Shown: positions 6,760 through 12,976 of the stretch, in pieces
Layout: each line of letters starts with the position of its first letter
How positions within the stretch are numbered: the stretch's first letter is position 1
NCBI GenBank assembly: GCA_900757285.1
Contig: CAAENI010000083.1
Location: 1-17,484, forward strand
Reading direction: 5' to 3'
Length of the DNA: 17,484 nucleotides
Origin: an uncultured Collinsella sp.
GTDB lineage: Bacteria; Actinomycetota; Coriobacteriia; Coriobacteriales; Coriobacteriaceae
Notes under the pieces: model-generated
Databases searched by the model: none
What the model was told of the DNA's origin: nothing
Seen by the model: only the letters and a program-made list of their open reading frames with translations
Program-made: the position numbers and the translations under genes

Positions 6760-7977
6760 ATGGGCGTCACGCCGCCTCCCTGGACGGGTCCGGCGGTGGG
6801 CCTCATGGACCTCGATGCGTTTTTTGCGAGCGTGGAGATGCTCGATCATCCCGAATGGCGCGGCAAGCCGCTCATTGTGGGCGGAGACGCCGAATCGCGC
6901 GGCGTCGTATCGACCTGTTCCTACGAGGCGCGCCGCTTTGGCGTGCACTCCGCCATGCCTTCGGCCGAGGCGCAGCGTCTGTGTCCTCAGGCCATTTGGA
7001 CACACGGGCACTTCGACCGCTACCGCGAGGTCAGCGCCCAGGTCATGGCGATCCTTGCCAACGAGACCCCACGCGTGGAGCGCGTGTCGATTGATGAGGC
7101 CTTTATCGACATCACGCCGGGTCGCTTTGCACCCGAGGACCCACTGCTGGTTGCGCGGCGCATCAGCGATCGCGTGGCGGCGCTGGGGGTGACCTGCTCC
7201 ATTGGAGTCGGCTGCAACAAGACGGTGGCAAAGATCGCAAGCGAGCAAGACAAGCCATTTGGCCTAACCATCGTGCGTCCCGGGACGGAACAGCGTTTTT
7301 TGGCCGTACTGCCGGTGTCCGCCATGAGCGGCATCGGGCGCTCGGCCGAGGAGCGACTGCGCCGCATGCGCATCTATACGCTGGGAGAGCTTTCGCGCGC
7401 TCCGGAGTCAACGCTGACTGCCATTTTTGGCGTGAACGGCGAGCGCATGCGCCAGCGCGCGCTAGGACTCGAGGTTTCCGAGGTTACGAGCCTGGACGAA
7501 GCGCGTGAGGTCAAATCGGTAAGCAATGAGCGCACCTTTGCGAGGGATCTGACCGAGCGAGGAGACATCGAGGCGGCGATCGCCCTGCTGGGCGAGTCCG
7601 TCGGACGACGCTTACGTCGCCAGGGACTGACGGGTGCCACGGTAACGCTTAAACTCAAGTATTCGTACGGCAGCGGACGCACGGCACAGCGCCGACTTCC
7701 CCACCCCACCGACGACGAGAATATCTTTGTGGCCGTGGCGCTCGAGCTGCTCGACAATATCTGGCAGGAAGGTATGCACGTGCGCTTGGCGGGTATCGGT
7801 ATGAGCGACTTCAATCATCAGGGCGGCATTCAGACCGATCTGTTCTGTAAAGTCGATGATCGCGGTGCCCAATCCAGCGACCGCCGCGATCTCTCCGTCG
7901 CGATCGATGCCGTCCGAGACAAATTCGGCGACACCGCCCTATCCTTCGGCCGCCAATCCCGCTTCTCCTCCCAATGA
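6760..7977 (+). CDS. dinB: DNA polymerase IV (Y-family)
   Basis: Error-prone Y-family polymerase for translesion synthesis. The palm carries metal ligands in GLMDLDAFFASVEM (first Asp at residue 17 from the ATG at 6760; the second Phe of the FF pair is the steric gate at 22) and in SIDEAFIDI (Asp112, Glu113). A helix-hairpin-helix SAMSGIGRSAEERL follows, then the little-finger domain from about residue 240. Near the C terminus QTDLF (358-362) fits a beta-clamp-binding motif. The length of 405 is slightly above typical. Start choice: ATG at 6760 has GAGGA five nt upstream. An in-frame ATG at 6721 would add 13 non-conserved residues and has no ribosome site, but it coincides with the predicted transcription start and could be read leaderless. 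It is the only convincing plus-strand gene. Its stop codon is part of the repeat at 7976-8007. Confidence 0.96.
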   Translation: MGVTPPPWTGPAVGLMDLDAFFASVEMLDHPEWRGKPLIVGGDAESRGVVSTCSYEARRFGVHSAMPSAEAQRLCPQAIWTHGHFDRYREVSAQVMAILANETPRVERVSIDEAFIDITPGRFAPEDPLLVARRISDRVAALGVTCSIGVGCNKTVAKIASEQDKPFGLTIVRPGTEQRFLAVLPVSAMSGIGRSAEERLRRMRIYTLGELSRAPESTLTAIFGVNGERMRQRALGLEVSEVTSLDEAREVKSVSNERTFARDLTERGDIEAAIALLGESVGRRLRRQGLTGATVTLKLKYSYGSGRTAQRRLPHPTDDENIFVAVALELLDNIWQEGMHVRLAGIGMSDFNHQGGIQTDLFCKVDDRGAQSSDRRDLSVAIDAVRDKFGDTALSFGRQSRFSSQ

Positions 7978-8007
7978 TTATTCTAGGACGGGGATTTTTT
8001 AATCATT
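7976..8007 (-). repeat. REP-like repeat, copy 2 (RAYT 3' side)
   Basis: Inverted relative to the other two copies. The core (7976-8004) has the same 29-nt length. Read on the minus strand it keeps GATT, ATCCCCGTCC, AGAA and AATC, while the run of four T after GATT becomes four A, and one stem pair changes from T-A to A-T. On the plus strand CCAATGATTA (7971-7980) pairs with TAATCATTTGG (8000-8010) with one bulged base, giving about 10 paired positions around a 19-nt loop. The hairpin contains the dinB stop codon and ends 10 nt from the RAYT stop codon. It may serve as the shared 3' end of the two convergent genes. Confidence 0.7.
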
Positions 8008-8014
8008 TGGAGCG

Positions 8015-8755
8015 TCATTTCGCTCTTTGAATGATATTGGTCCCGATTCCCGTCAGGCGCGCAATCTGTTCAATCGTAAACCCCCGATGCTTCAACATTG
8101 CCAGAAGACGATTGCGCTCTGATTTCGGCAAAGATATAAGTTGATAAGGCTCATGCGGAGCCAAAAGAGCTTGGGCAACTTCTAGCGCATCCATATCGGA
8201 AATATGCTTGCCTTCGGGCATAAAATAGGAATTAGGTTTGCCATCGGTGCTCGCAAGATAAAACGCCTCCGTACCCCCAAACAGATCGAGGATACCGTCA
8301 CAATCGCAAATCTCGGGATGAGAGAAATACTCGTGGAAGCTGCTCCAACGATAAAGAGGGGCAGAAGAAATACCAGCCTTTGCAGGGTTGTCATGGATAT
8401 ATCGAACGCAACGGAGTAGCTGCTCATCGTCAGAAATGATCACGCTCTTAAATCGTTCCTGGAACACCGGTCCGCGGCGACCGGTTTTTTGATTGAAGTG
8501 TTTCGCATATGCCGTATCAATCGCATGCATGGAAACGCTCATCTGATTATCGGGATCATCAAACAGCAGGTGAACATGATTGTCCATGAGGCACCAGGCC
8601 AGCAAACGAATGTGAGCAGACCTAAATCGTCTATTCAGTAGATTGAGAAAATAAAGGCGGTCGTCATTGTCCTCAAAGATCAGCTGGCCGGCACAACCCT
8701 TGAGCATGACGTGATAATGGCCGAGTTCGGACAACGCACGGGCAACGCGAGTCAT
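8015..8755 (-). CDS. REP-associated tyrosine transposase (Y1/HUH, RAYT)
   Basis: Single-strand DNA endonuclease/transposase of the IS200-like Y1 superfamily, in the RAYT branch that recognises hairpin repeats. The 246 residues contain YHVMLKG (about 14-20), the metal-binding HUH motif in NHVHLLF (His60, His62), GPVFQERFKS (95-104) and YIHDNPAKAGI with the probable catalytic Tyr119. The C-terminal region from about 208 looks like a helix-turn-helix (GFTIEQIARLTGIG). The ATG at 8755 has GGGAGG about eight nt upstream. The open frame continues upstream to 9145 but would run antisense through rsfS, so that extension is rejected. All expected catalytic residues are present, so it appears active. 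It is monocistronic between inverted repeat copies, at the junction of two conserved operons. Confidence 0.9.
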   Translation of the reverse strand: MTRVARALSELGHYHVMLKGCAGQLIFEDNDDRLYFLNLLNRRFRSAHIRLLAWCLMDNHVHLLFDDPDNQMSVSMHAIDTAYAKHFNQKTGRRGPVFQERFKSVIISDDEQLLRCVRYIHDNPAKAGISSAPLYRWSSFHEYFSHPEICDCDGILDLFGGTEAFYLASTDGKPNSYFMPEGKHISDMDALEVAQALLAPHEPYQLISLPKSERNRLLAMLKHRGFTIEQIARLTGIGTNIIQRAK

Positions 8756-8803
8756 CGAAGCCCTCCCTTCCGAAAATGCAGTAGTCACAGCATACAAAAG
8801 AAA

Positions 8804-8847
8804 GGGAAGAAAAAGACCGAACCGCCCAACAAAGGTGAGCGGTTCGG
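8804..8847 (-). terminator. Intrinsic terminator between rsfS and the RAYT gene
   Basis: On the minus strand CCGAACCGC (8847-8839) and GCGGTTCGG (8825-8817) form a perfect 9-bp stem around a 13-nt loop. It is followed by TCTTTTTCTTCCC (8816-8804). It would end transcription of the obgE-nadD-yqeK-rsfS operon and shield the RAYT gene from read-through. It lies inside the block bounded by the inverted repeats. Confidence 0.85.
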
Positions 8848-8858
8848 CAAACGGTAGC

Positions 8859-8890
8859 AATGATTTTTTTATCCCCGTCCCAGAAAAATC
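8859..8890 (+). repeat. REP-like repeat, copy 3 (RAYT 5' side)
   Basis: The core at 8862-8890 is identical to copy 1 (6-34) except for one base in the T/A run. The stem GATTTTT (8862-8868) pairs with AAAAATC (8884-8890). It starts 13 nt after the rsfS stop codon, exactly the spacing seen for copy 1 after its gene. It is inverted relative to copy 2 on the other side of the RAYT gene. Confidence 0.8.
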
Positions 8891-8903
8891 ACCAAATGAA
8901 CTA

Positions 8904-9359
8904 CTAAAGGAGGTTGAGGGGGAGCTGGGGAGCGTCGCCCCAGAGCTTCTCGAGACGGTAGAAATCGCGGGCCTCGGGGGTAAAGACATGGACGACGACC
9001 GAGCCGTAGTCCATGAGCATCCAGGTCTTCTGCTCGCGGCCCTCGATAGAGAACGGGTGCTCACCGCAAGCCTCGGCGACCTTCTCCTCGATCTCGTCGA
9101 CGATAGAATCGACCTGACGGTTATTGGTACCGGTGGCGAGCACAAAGTAGTCGCACACGTCGGAGAGCTCGGTCAGATCGAGCACCTGCACGTCCTCGCC
9201 TTTCTTGTCGTAGGCGGCCTGCGCGGCGGCGCGGGCGACATCCTCGGCGGCGACACCGCTCGCGGACAGCGAGGCGGCAGTGCGGTCGGACGTGGCAACG
9301 AAGCTCTTGTGCTCCACACCTTCAAGAATCTGCTCGTCAGTCATGGTCTCGTCGGCCAT
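8904..9359 (-). CDS. rsfS: Ribosomal silencing factor RsfS
   Basis: RsfS (RsfA/Iojap family) binds ribosomal protein L14 on the 50S subunit and blocks subunit joining, lowering translation when nutrients are short. The domain starts near residue 43 (ARAAAQAAYDKKGEDVQV) and includes LSDVCDYFVLATGTNNRQV, WMLMDYGSVVVHVF and FYRLEKLWGDA, all typical. About 40 residues of poorly conserved, Ala/Ser/Glu-rich sequence precede the domain, so the 151-residue protein is longer than the usual 105-120. The ATG at 9359 has AAAGAGG at 6-nt spacing. An upstream GTG at 9380 is possible but has no better site. It is the last gene of the obgE operon, 28 nt after yqeK, with the repeat and terminator directly downstream. 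Confidence 0.95.
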   Translation of the reverse strand: MADETMTDEQILEGVEHKSFVATSDRTAASLSASGVAAEDVARAAAQAAYDKKGEDVQVLDLTELSDVCDYFVLATGTNNRQVDSIVDEIEEKVAEACGEHPFSIEGREQKTWMLMDYGSVVVHVFTPEARDFYRLEKLWGDAPQLPLNLL

Positions 9360-9387
9360 GGAATACCTCTTTCTAGACACACCCGAG

Positions 9388-10011
9388 CTAGCGCAGCTGG
9401 GCGTAATGGTTGTAAATCGTAATAGCCGTGGGATAAAGATAGCGCCCGGACTGGATCACATAGACCAGACCCTGCGCAAAACAGGAGAAGAACAACTCGT
9501 CAAGCGTCGACTCCCCCACCATCTTGCGCAGCGCGTGGGCATAATCACCATGGCGGTTGGGTTCGATGGCATCGGCCACAAAGACCACCATATCGAGCGG
9601 CGTCATGTCGCAGGCACCCACGGTGTGACGGTCGACAGCCTGGAAAACGGCCGGTGACAGCTCGGGAAAAAGCTGCGGAAGCTCATAGGCGGCAACAGGG
9701 CCATGCAAAAGCGGCGTCGCGGCGGAAGGAGAGCCGGCAACCTTGATGCCATAGTGAAGCGCGCGGGCCACGAGCTCGTCATCGGAAAGAACCTTGTCCC
9801 AGTCGTGAATTAAGCCGGCGGCAGCCGCATCAAAGCGGTCAACGCCGTAGACCTCGGCCAGATGAAGTGCGGTCTCGGCAACACCCAGCGAATGCACATA
9901 GCGCTTGCGCTTATCTTTCATGCGAACATCGAGCAGCTCTTGAATGCGCTTGAGCAGCGCGCGCTCATCGCCCTCAAACTGATCCTCTACCGACAACGTA
10001 GCCCCCATCAC
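9388..10011 (-). CDS. yqeK: HD-domain protein YqeK (Ap4A hydrolase family)
   Basis: Member of the bacterial YqeK HD-superfamily. Characterised members are symmetric diadenosine tetraphosphate hydrolases that yield two ADP and are linked to heat stress and nucleotide balance. The metal-binding HD pattern is visible: His40 in RYVHSLGV, His69-Asp70 in AGLIHDWDK, His103 in LLHGPVAAY, His129 in DRHT and Asp147 in VADAIEPNR. The 207 residues are near the family length of about 190, with a short N-terminal extension of about 15. Start: GTG at 10011 or the adjacent ATG at 10008, both overlapping the nadD stop (TGATG), so translation is coupled to nadD. The nadD-yqeK-rsfS order is the standard Gram-positive one. 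Confidence 0.92.
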   Translation of the reverse strand: MMGATLSVEDQFEGDERALLKRIQELLDVRMKDKRKRYVHSLGVAETALHLAEVYGVDRFDAAAAGLIHDWDKVLSDDELVARALHYGIKVAGSPSAATPLLHGPVAAYELPQLFPELSPAVFQAVDRHTVGACDMTPLDMVVFVADAIEPNRHGDYAHALRKMVGESTLDELFFSCFAQGLVYVIQSGRYLYPTAITIYNHYAQLR

Positions 10012-10685
10012 TCAAAATCTTCTTGGCCCAAATCGGCATATAGCCTGCGCTTGCGAATGTAGCCGAGCACGGACTCGCTCGTAAGATAGCGCACGCTCAT
10101 GCCGCGGGCAACTCGCTTACGAATGTTCGTCGAGCTGATCGCCAGCGCCGGAATCTGAATATAGCGCACGTCGAACGGCAGGCCCGACTCTTTGATGCGG
10201 GCACGCGCCGTATCGATATCAAAGCCCGGTCGCGTCGCCGCAATAAAGGTAGCAAGCTCAGCGATTCGTTCGGCATCATGCCAGGTCACAATATCGATAA
10301 TCGCATCGGCGCCCGTAATAAAGTAGAGCTTTACCTGCGGCGGGTAAAAGTCGCGAAGGGCATGAAGCGTATCGGCAGTATAGGTCACGCCCGGACGGTC
10401 GATCTCGAACCGGCTCGCCAAAAAGGCCGGGTTCGCGGCGGTGGCGAGAACCGTCATGGCATAACGGTCCTCAGCAGGCGTCACCGGTTTGTCGAGTTTA
10501 AAGGCAGGAGAGCCGGCCGGCATAAAGAGCACAGCGTCCAAGTCGAGCGACTCGCGCGCCTGCTCGGCAGTCACCAAGTGCCCGTAATGAATCGGGTCGA
10601 AGGTGCCGCCCATAATGCCAAGCCGAAACTCTTTGCCCTCTTTTATGGGCAGCTCGGGCAAACCGATTCCACCGCGCAGCGACAT
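10008..10685 (-). CDS. nadD: Nicotinate-nucleotide adenylyltransferase
   Basis: Transfers AMP from ATP to nicotinate mononucleotide to make deamido-NAD, an essential step of NAD synthesis. The nucleotidyltransferase signature GGTFDPIHYGHL is at residues 26-37, with FMPAGSPAFK following, and the second signature ISSTNIRKRV starts at 183. The 225-residue protein has about 20 residues before the first beta strand, more than in most homologues. The only nearby ATG is at 10685, 3 nt after the obgE stop, so this start is kept. It overlaps yqeK downstream. No NadD-YqeK fusion is present; the two are separate proteins here. Confidence 0.96.
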   Translation of the reverse strand: MSLRGGIGLPELPIKEGKEFRLGIMGGTFDPIHYGHLVTAEQARESLDLDAVLFMPAGSPAFKLDKPVTPAEDRYAMTVLATAANPAFLASRFEIDRPGVTYTADTLHALRDFYPPQVKLYFITGADAIIDIVTWHDAERIAELATFIAATRPGFDIDTARARIKESGLPFDVRYIQIPALAISSTNIRKRVARGMSVRYLTSESVLGYIRKRRLYADLGQEDFE

Positions 10686-10688
10686 GGC

Positions 10689-12155
10689 TTACTCGCCCTC
10701 CGAGGTCTCGGCATCGTCCGCGGCATCCGCCGCATCGACAACCTCGACGCCCTCATCCGGAGCATCGGTCACGTCAAGGGCCTCAACGGCAACGTCCTCG
10801 CCAGCGTCCTCGAGCTCCTCGTACTCCGAGAAGTCCTCGGCGCCCTCAAAGTCAAAGGCGCGCTGGCAAATGCGGACCTCGTCGCCCGCACGGCAGCCGG
10901 CCTTCTCGAGCGCGTCGTCAACACCCATGCGCGCAAACTTGTGCTGCAGGTAGATGACGGCTTCCTCGTTTTCCCAGTCGGTCTGGATAACCATGCGCTC
11001 GATGGCGCGACCGACCACGCGGAAGGCACCGGGCTCTTCCTGAACAATGCGGAAACGCTTCTCGCGCTGCAGGCGACGGCGCTCCCACTCCTCGTCGCGA
11101 AGATCGACCGGCTCATCGGAGACCGCCAGCTCGGCGCGCAGCTTAGCCACCTGCTCGCCCACGGCAAGCATCAGCGTGTTGAGGCCGGCGCCCGTAACAG
11201 CAGACACGGCAAAGAACATATGTCCATCGTCGAGCGCTGCGCGCTTGAGGTCGGCAATCTTGTCGGCCGTGCCCGGCGCATCGCACTTGTTGGCGACGAC
11301 GATCTGCGGGCGCTCCGAAAGCTCGGCGCCATACTGCTCGAGCTCGCGGTTGATGATGCGGTAGTCCTCAACCGGATCGCGATCCTCAAAACCGCCCGTC
11401 ATGTCGACGACATGCATGATCAGGGCCGTACGCTCAATGTGGCGCAGGAACTGATGGCCCAGGCCCTTGCCCTCGCTCGCGCCCTCGATAAGACCGGGGA
11501 CGTCGGCAACGACGTAAGAGTACTCGCCGGCACGCACCATGCCCAGATTGGGCACGAGCGTGGTAAACGGGTAGTCGGCAATCTTGGGACGGGCGGCACT
11601 CATGCGCGCGATGAGCGAGGACTTTCCCACCGAGGGGAAGCCCACGAGCGCGGCATCGGCCATAAGCTTCATCTCGAGCTCAATCCAGTGCTCCTCTGCC
11701 GGTTCGCCCAGCTGAGCAAACGCGGGCGCGCGGCGCACCGACGTCACAAAGTGCGTGTTGCCCAGGCCGCCGGCGCCACCGGGCGCCACGACGACGCGCT
11801 CGCCGTCGTGTACCAGGTCGGCAATCTCGAACATCGGGGTCTGCGTCTCGGGATCGAGCTCGCGCACCACGGTGCCCATAGGAACCTTGAGAATCAGGTC
11901 CTCGCCGCTCTTACCGTTACGACGGGCACCCTGCCCGTGCGTGCCGCGCTCGGCGCGGAAGTGATGCTTAAAGCGGTAATCGATCAGCGAGGAAAGCTGA
12001 GCGTCGGCCTGGATGACGACGTTGCCGCCACGACCGCCGTCGCCGCCATCGGGGCCGCCCTTGGGAACAAATGCCTCGCGCCTAAACGACATGCATCCGG
12101 CTCCGCCGTCGCCGCCGCACACGTTAATGCGGCTGATATCGGTGAACTGTGACAA
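10689..12155 (-). CDS. obgE: GTPase ObgE/CgtA
   Basis: Ribosome-associated essential GTPase acting in 50S assembly and in the stringent response. The domain order is complete. A glycine-rich Obg domain (about 2-165, with GGDGGAG and GGPDGGDGGRGG) comes first. The G domain follows, with P-loop GFPSVGKS (172-179), DVPG (218-221), NKCD (289-292) and SAVTGAG (318-324). An OCT domain (about 370-437, with FRVVGRAIERMV and WENEEAVIYLQHKF) is next, then an acidic tail of about 50 residues. The 488-residue length reflects the OCT domain and tail. The start is a TTG at 12155: the family N terminus begins here and AGGAGG lies 8 nt upstream. That ribosome site directly follows an intrinsic terminator, so expression probably depends on read-through from rplU-rpmA. 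Confidence 0.97.
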   Translation of the reverse strand: MSQFTDISRINVCGGDGGAGCMSFRREAFVPKGGPDGGDGGRGGNVVIQADAQLSSLIDYRFKHHFRAERGTHGQGARRNGKSGEDLILKVPMGTVVRELDPETQTPMFEIADLVHDGERVVVAPGGAGGLGNTHFVTSVRRAPAFAQLGEPAEEHWIELEMKLMADAALVGFPSVGKSSLIARMSAARPKIADYPFTTLVPNLGMVRAGEYSYVVADVPGLIEGASEGKGLGHQFLRHIERTALIMHVVDMTGGFEDRDPVEDYRIINRELEQYGAELSERPQIVVANKCDAPGTADKIADLKRAALDDGHMFFAVSAVTGAGLNTLMLAVGEQVAKLRAELAVSDEPVDLRDEEWERRRLQREKRFRIVQEEPGAFRVVGRAIERMVIQTDWENEEAVIYLQHKFARMGVDDALEKAGCRAGDEVRICQRAFDFEGAEDFSEYEELEDAGEDVAVEALDVTDAPDEGVEVVDAADAADDAETSEGE

Positions 12156-12171
12156 CAGAATCGCCTCCTAC

Positions 12172-12214
12172 AAAAAGAGGGAGACCCTTGAATTCTAAAA
12201 CTCAAGTGCCTCCC
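12172..12214 (-). terminator. Intrinsic terminator/attenuator between rpmA and obgE
   Basis: On the minus strand GGGAGGCACTTGA (12214-12202) pairs with TCAAGGGTCTCCC (12191-12179). This gives a 13-position stem with one G-T wobble and one mismatch, a 10-nt loop, then TCTTTTTG (12178-12171). The obgE ribosome site starts only a few bases further on. As no other promoter is evident, partial termination would lower obgE-nadD-yqeK-rsfS relative to the abundant ribosomal proteins. Confidence 0.8.
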
Positions 12215-12239
12215 ACATATGTGCTCTATGAAGGGTGAA

Positions 12240-12497
12240 TTACGCGTTCGCGAGCGGGCGTACGCTGACCCTGTGCTTGATACCCTTGTGGAACTCAACG
12301 GTACCGTCGACCAGCGCGAACAGCGTGTCGTCCTTGCCACGGCCAACGTTCTCACCCGGGTGGATGTGAGTGCCGTGCTGACGGACGAGAATCGTGCCCG
12401 TGGTTACCGTCTGGCCGGCATAGCGCTTCGTGCCAAGGCGCTGACCGCGGGAGTCACGGCCATTACGGGAGGAACCGAGTCCTTTTTTGTGTGCCAT
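12240..12497 (-). CDS. rpmA: 50S ribosomal protein L27
   Basis: Large-subunit protein whose N terminus reaches toward the peptidyl-transferase centre. The 85-residue sequence starts MAHKKGLGSSRNGRDS, with the family signature YAGQTVTTGTILVRQHGT at about 26-43. The N terminus begins directly at the mature form. It lacks the short extension that Firmicutes L27 carries and that the protease Prp removes. No Prp gene (ysxB) lies between rplU and rpmA, where Firmicutes have it. The ATG start at 12497 is supported by the exact family N terminus; the ribosome site is weak (TAGG). It lies 33 nt after rplU. Confidence 0.97.
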   Translation of the reverse strand: MAHKKGLGSSRNGRDSRGQRLGTKRYAGQTVTTGTILVRQHGTHIHPGENVGRGKDDTLFALVDGTVEFHKGIKHRVSVRPLANA

Positions 12498-12530
12498 TGT
12501 GTATACCTACTCTTTCGTTACGAGTGTAAT

Positions 12531-12905
12531 CTACTCGGCGACGGGAGCCTCGGCAACAGCCTCGGCCTCTGCCTTGACAGCCTTCTTGGCGCGGGACGTA
12601 GCCTGGACCTTCACGATCTTCAGCTTGGTGAGCTGCTGACGGTGACCCTTCAGACGACGATAGCGCTTACGCTTGTGGAACTTGAAGACCAGCTGCTTCT
12701 CGCCCTTGAACTGCTCAACGATCTGAGCGGTAACCTTGGCCTTGGCCAGCTTGTCGGGATCGGTGACGATCTTCTTACCATCGTTGAGGAAGATGACCGG
12801 CAGGGTGACCTTGTCGCCCTCATTGCCCTCGATCTTCTCGACGGTGATGACATCGTCGGTGGCGACCTTGTACTGCTTGCCGCCCGTGTTAACGATTGCG
12901 TACAT
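12531..12905 (-). CDS. rplU: 50S ribosomal protein L21
   Basis: Large-subunit protein that binds 23S rRNA near L20. The sequence from the start is MYAIVNTGGKQYKVATDDVI, exactly the family N terminus. Other L21 features are the central VTLPVIFLNDGKK and the basic KFHKRKRYRRLKGHRQQLTKLKI near residues 78-101. The ATG at 12905 is chosen over an upstream in-frame ATG at 12926, which would add seven residues not found in L21. The 124 residues include a tail of about 20 that is rich in Ala, Glu and Lys. It is first in the rplU-rpmA unit and is preceded by a strong promoter candidate at 12948-12976. Confidence 0.96.
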   Translation of the reverse strand: MYAIVNTGGKQYKVATDDVITVEKIEGNEGDKVTLPVIFLNDGKKIVTDPDKLAKAKVTAQIVEQFKGEKQLVFKFHKRKRYRRLKGHRQQLTKLKIVKVQATSRAKKAVKAEAEAVAEAPVAE

Positions 12906-12947
12906 GTTTACTTGCCCTTCATGCATCAGTTAGTGCAACAGCCGAAT

Positions 12948-12976
12948 ATAGTAGCAGGCGAAAATACCCCCGTCAA
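12948..12976 (-). promoter_or_regulatory. Promoter for rplU-rpmA(-obgE)
   Basis: On the minus strand TTGACG (12976-12971, five of six) and TACTAT (12953-12948, four of six) are separated by exactly 17 nt, with TGC directly before the -10 as an extended -10 element. The TGA inside the -35 box is the stop codon of the upstream DUF2344 gene. Transcription would start near 12941, giving a leader of about 36 nt. Confidence 0.7.

Larger units (their letters stand above)
7976..8890. mobile_element. REP-RAYT unit: Y1 transposase gene between inverted repeats
   Basis: An approximately 0.9-kb block bounded by two inverted copies of the 29-bp repeat core (7976-8004 and 8862-8890). It contains one intact Y1/HUH transposase gene (8015-8755) plus an intrinsic terminator. 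This matches the REP-associated tyrosine transposase arrangement, in which a single-copy host-kept transposase is flanked by the palindromic repeats it is thought to mobilise. The exact ends, and whether the block moves as a unit, are inferred. No target-site duplication is expected for HUH transposition. Confidence 0.65.

Noticed and set aside
7971..8010. Bidirectional intrinsic terminator between dinB and the RAYT gene
   Set aside because: A hairpin is present but the stem is AT-rich and is not followed by a T-run on either strand. It is kept as a repeat-derived hairpin only.
8756..8803. Promoter for the RAYT gene
   Set aside because: No hexamer pair with acceptable spacing could be found by eye, so the gene is left without an assigned promoter.
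8756..9145. Upstream extension of the RAYT frame by 130 codons
   Set aside because: It would run through the terminator, the repeat and antisense through rsfS. The conserved RAYT N terminus and a good ribosome site place the start at 8755.
10278..12152. Plus-strand open frame of 624 codons opposite obgE and nadD
   Set aside because: Antisense to two conserved essential genes, with no motif, no ribosome site of note and a composition typical of reverse-complement coding sequence.
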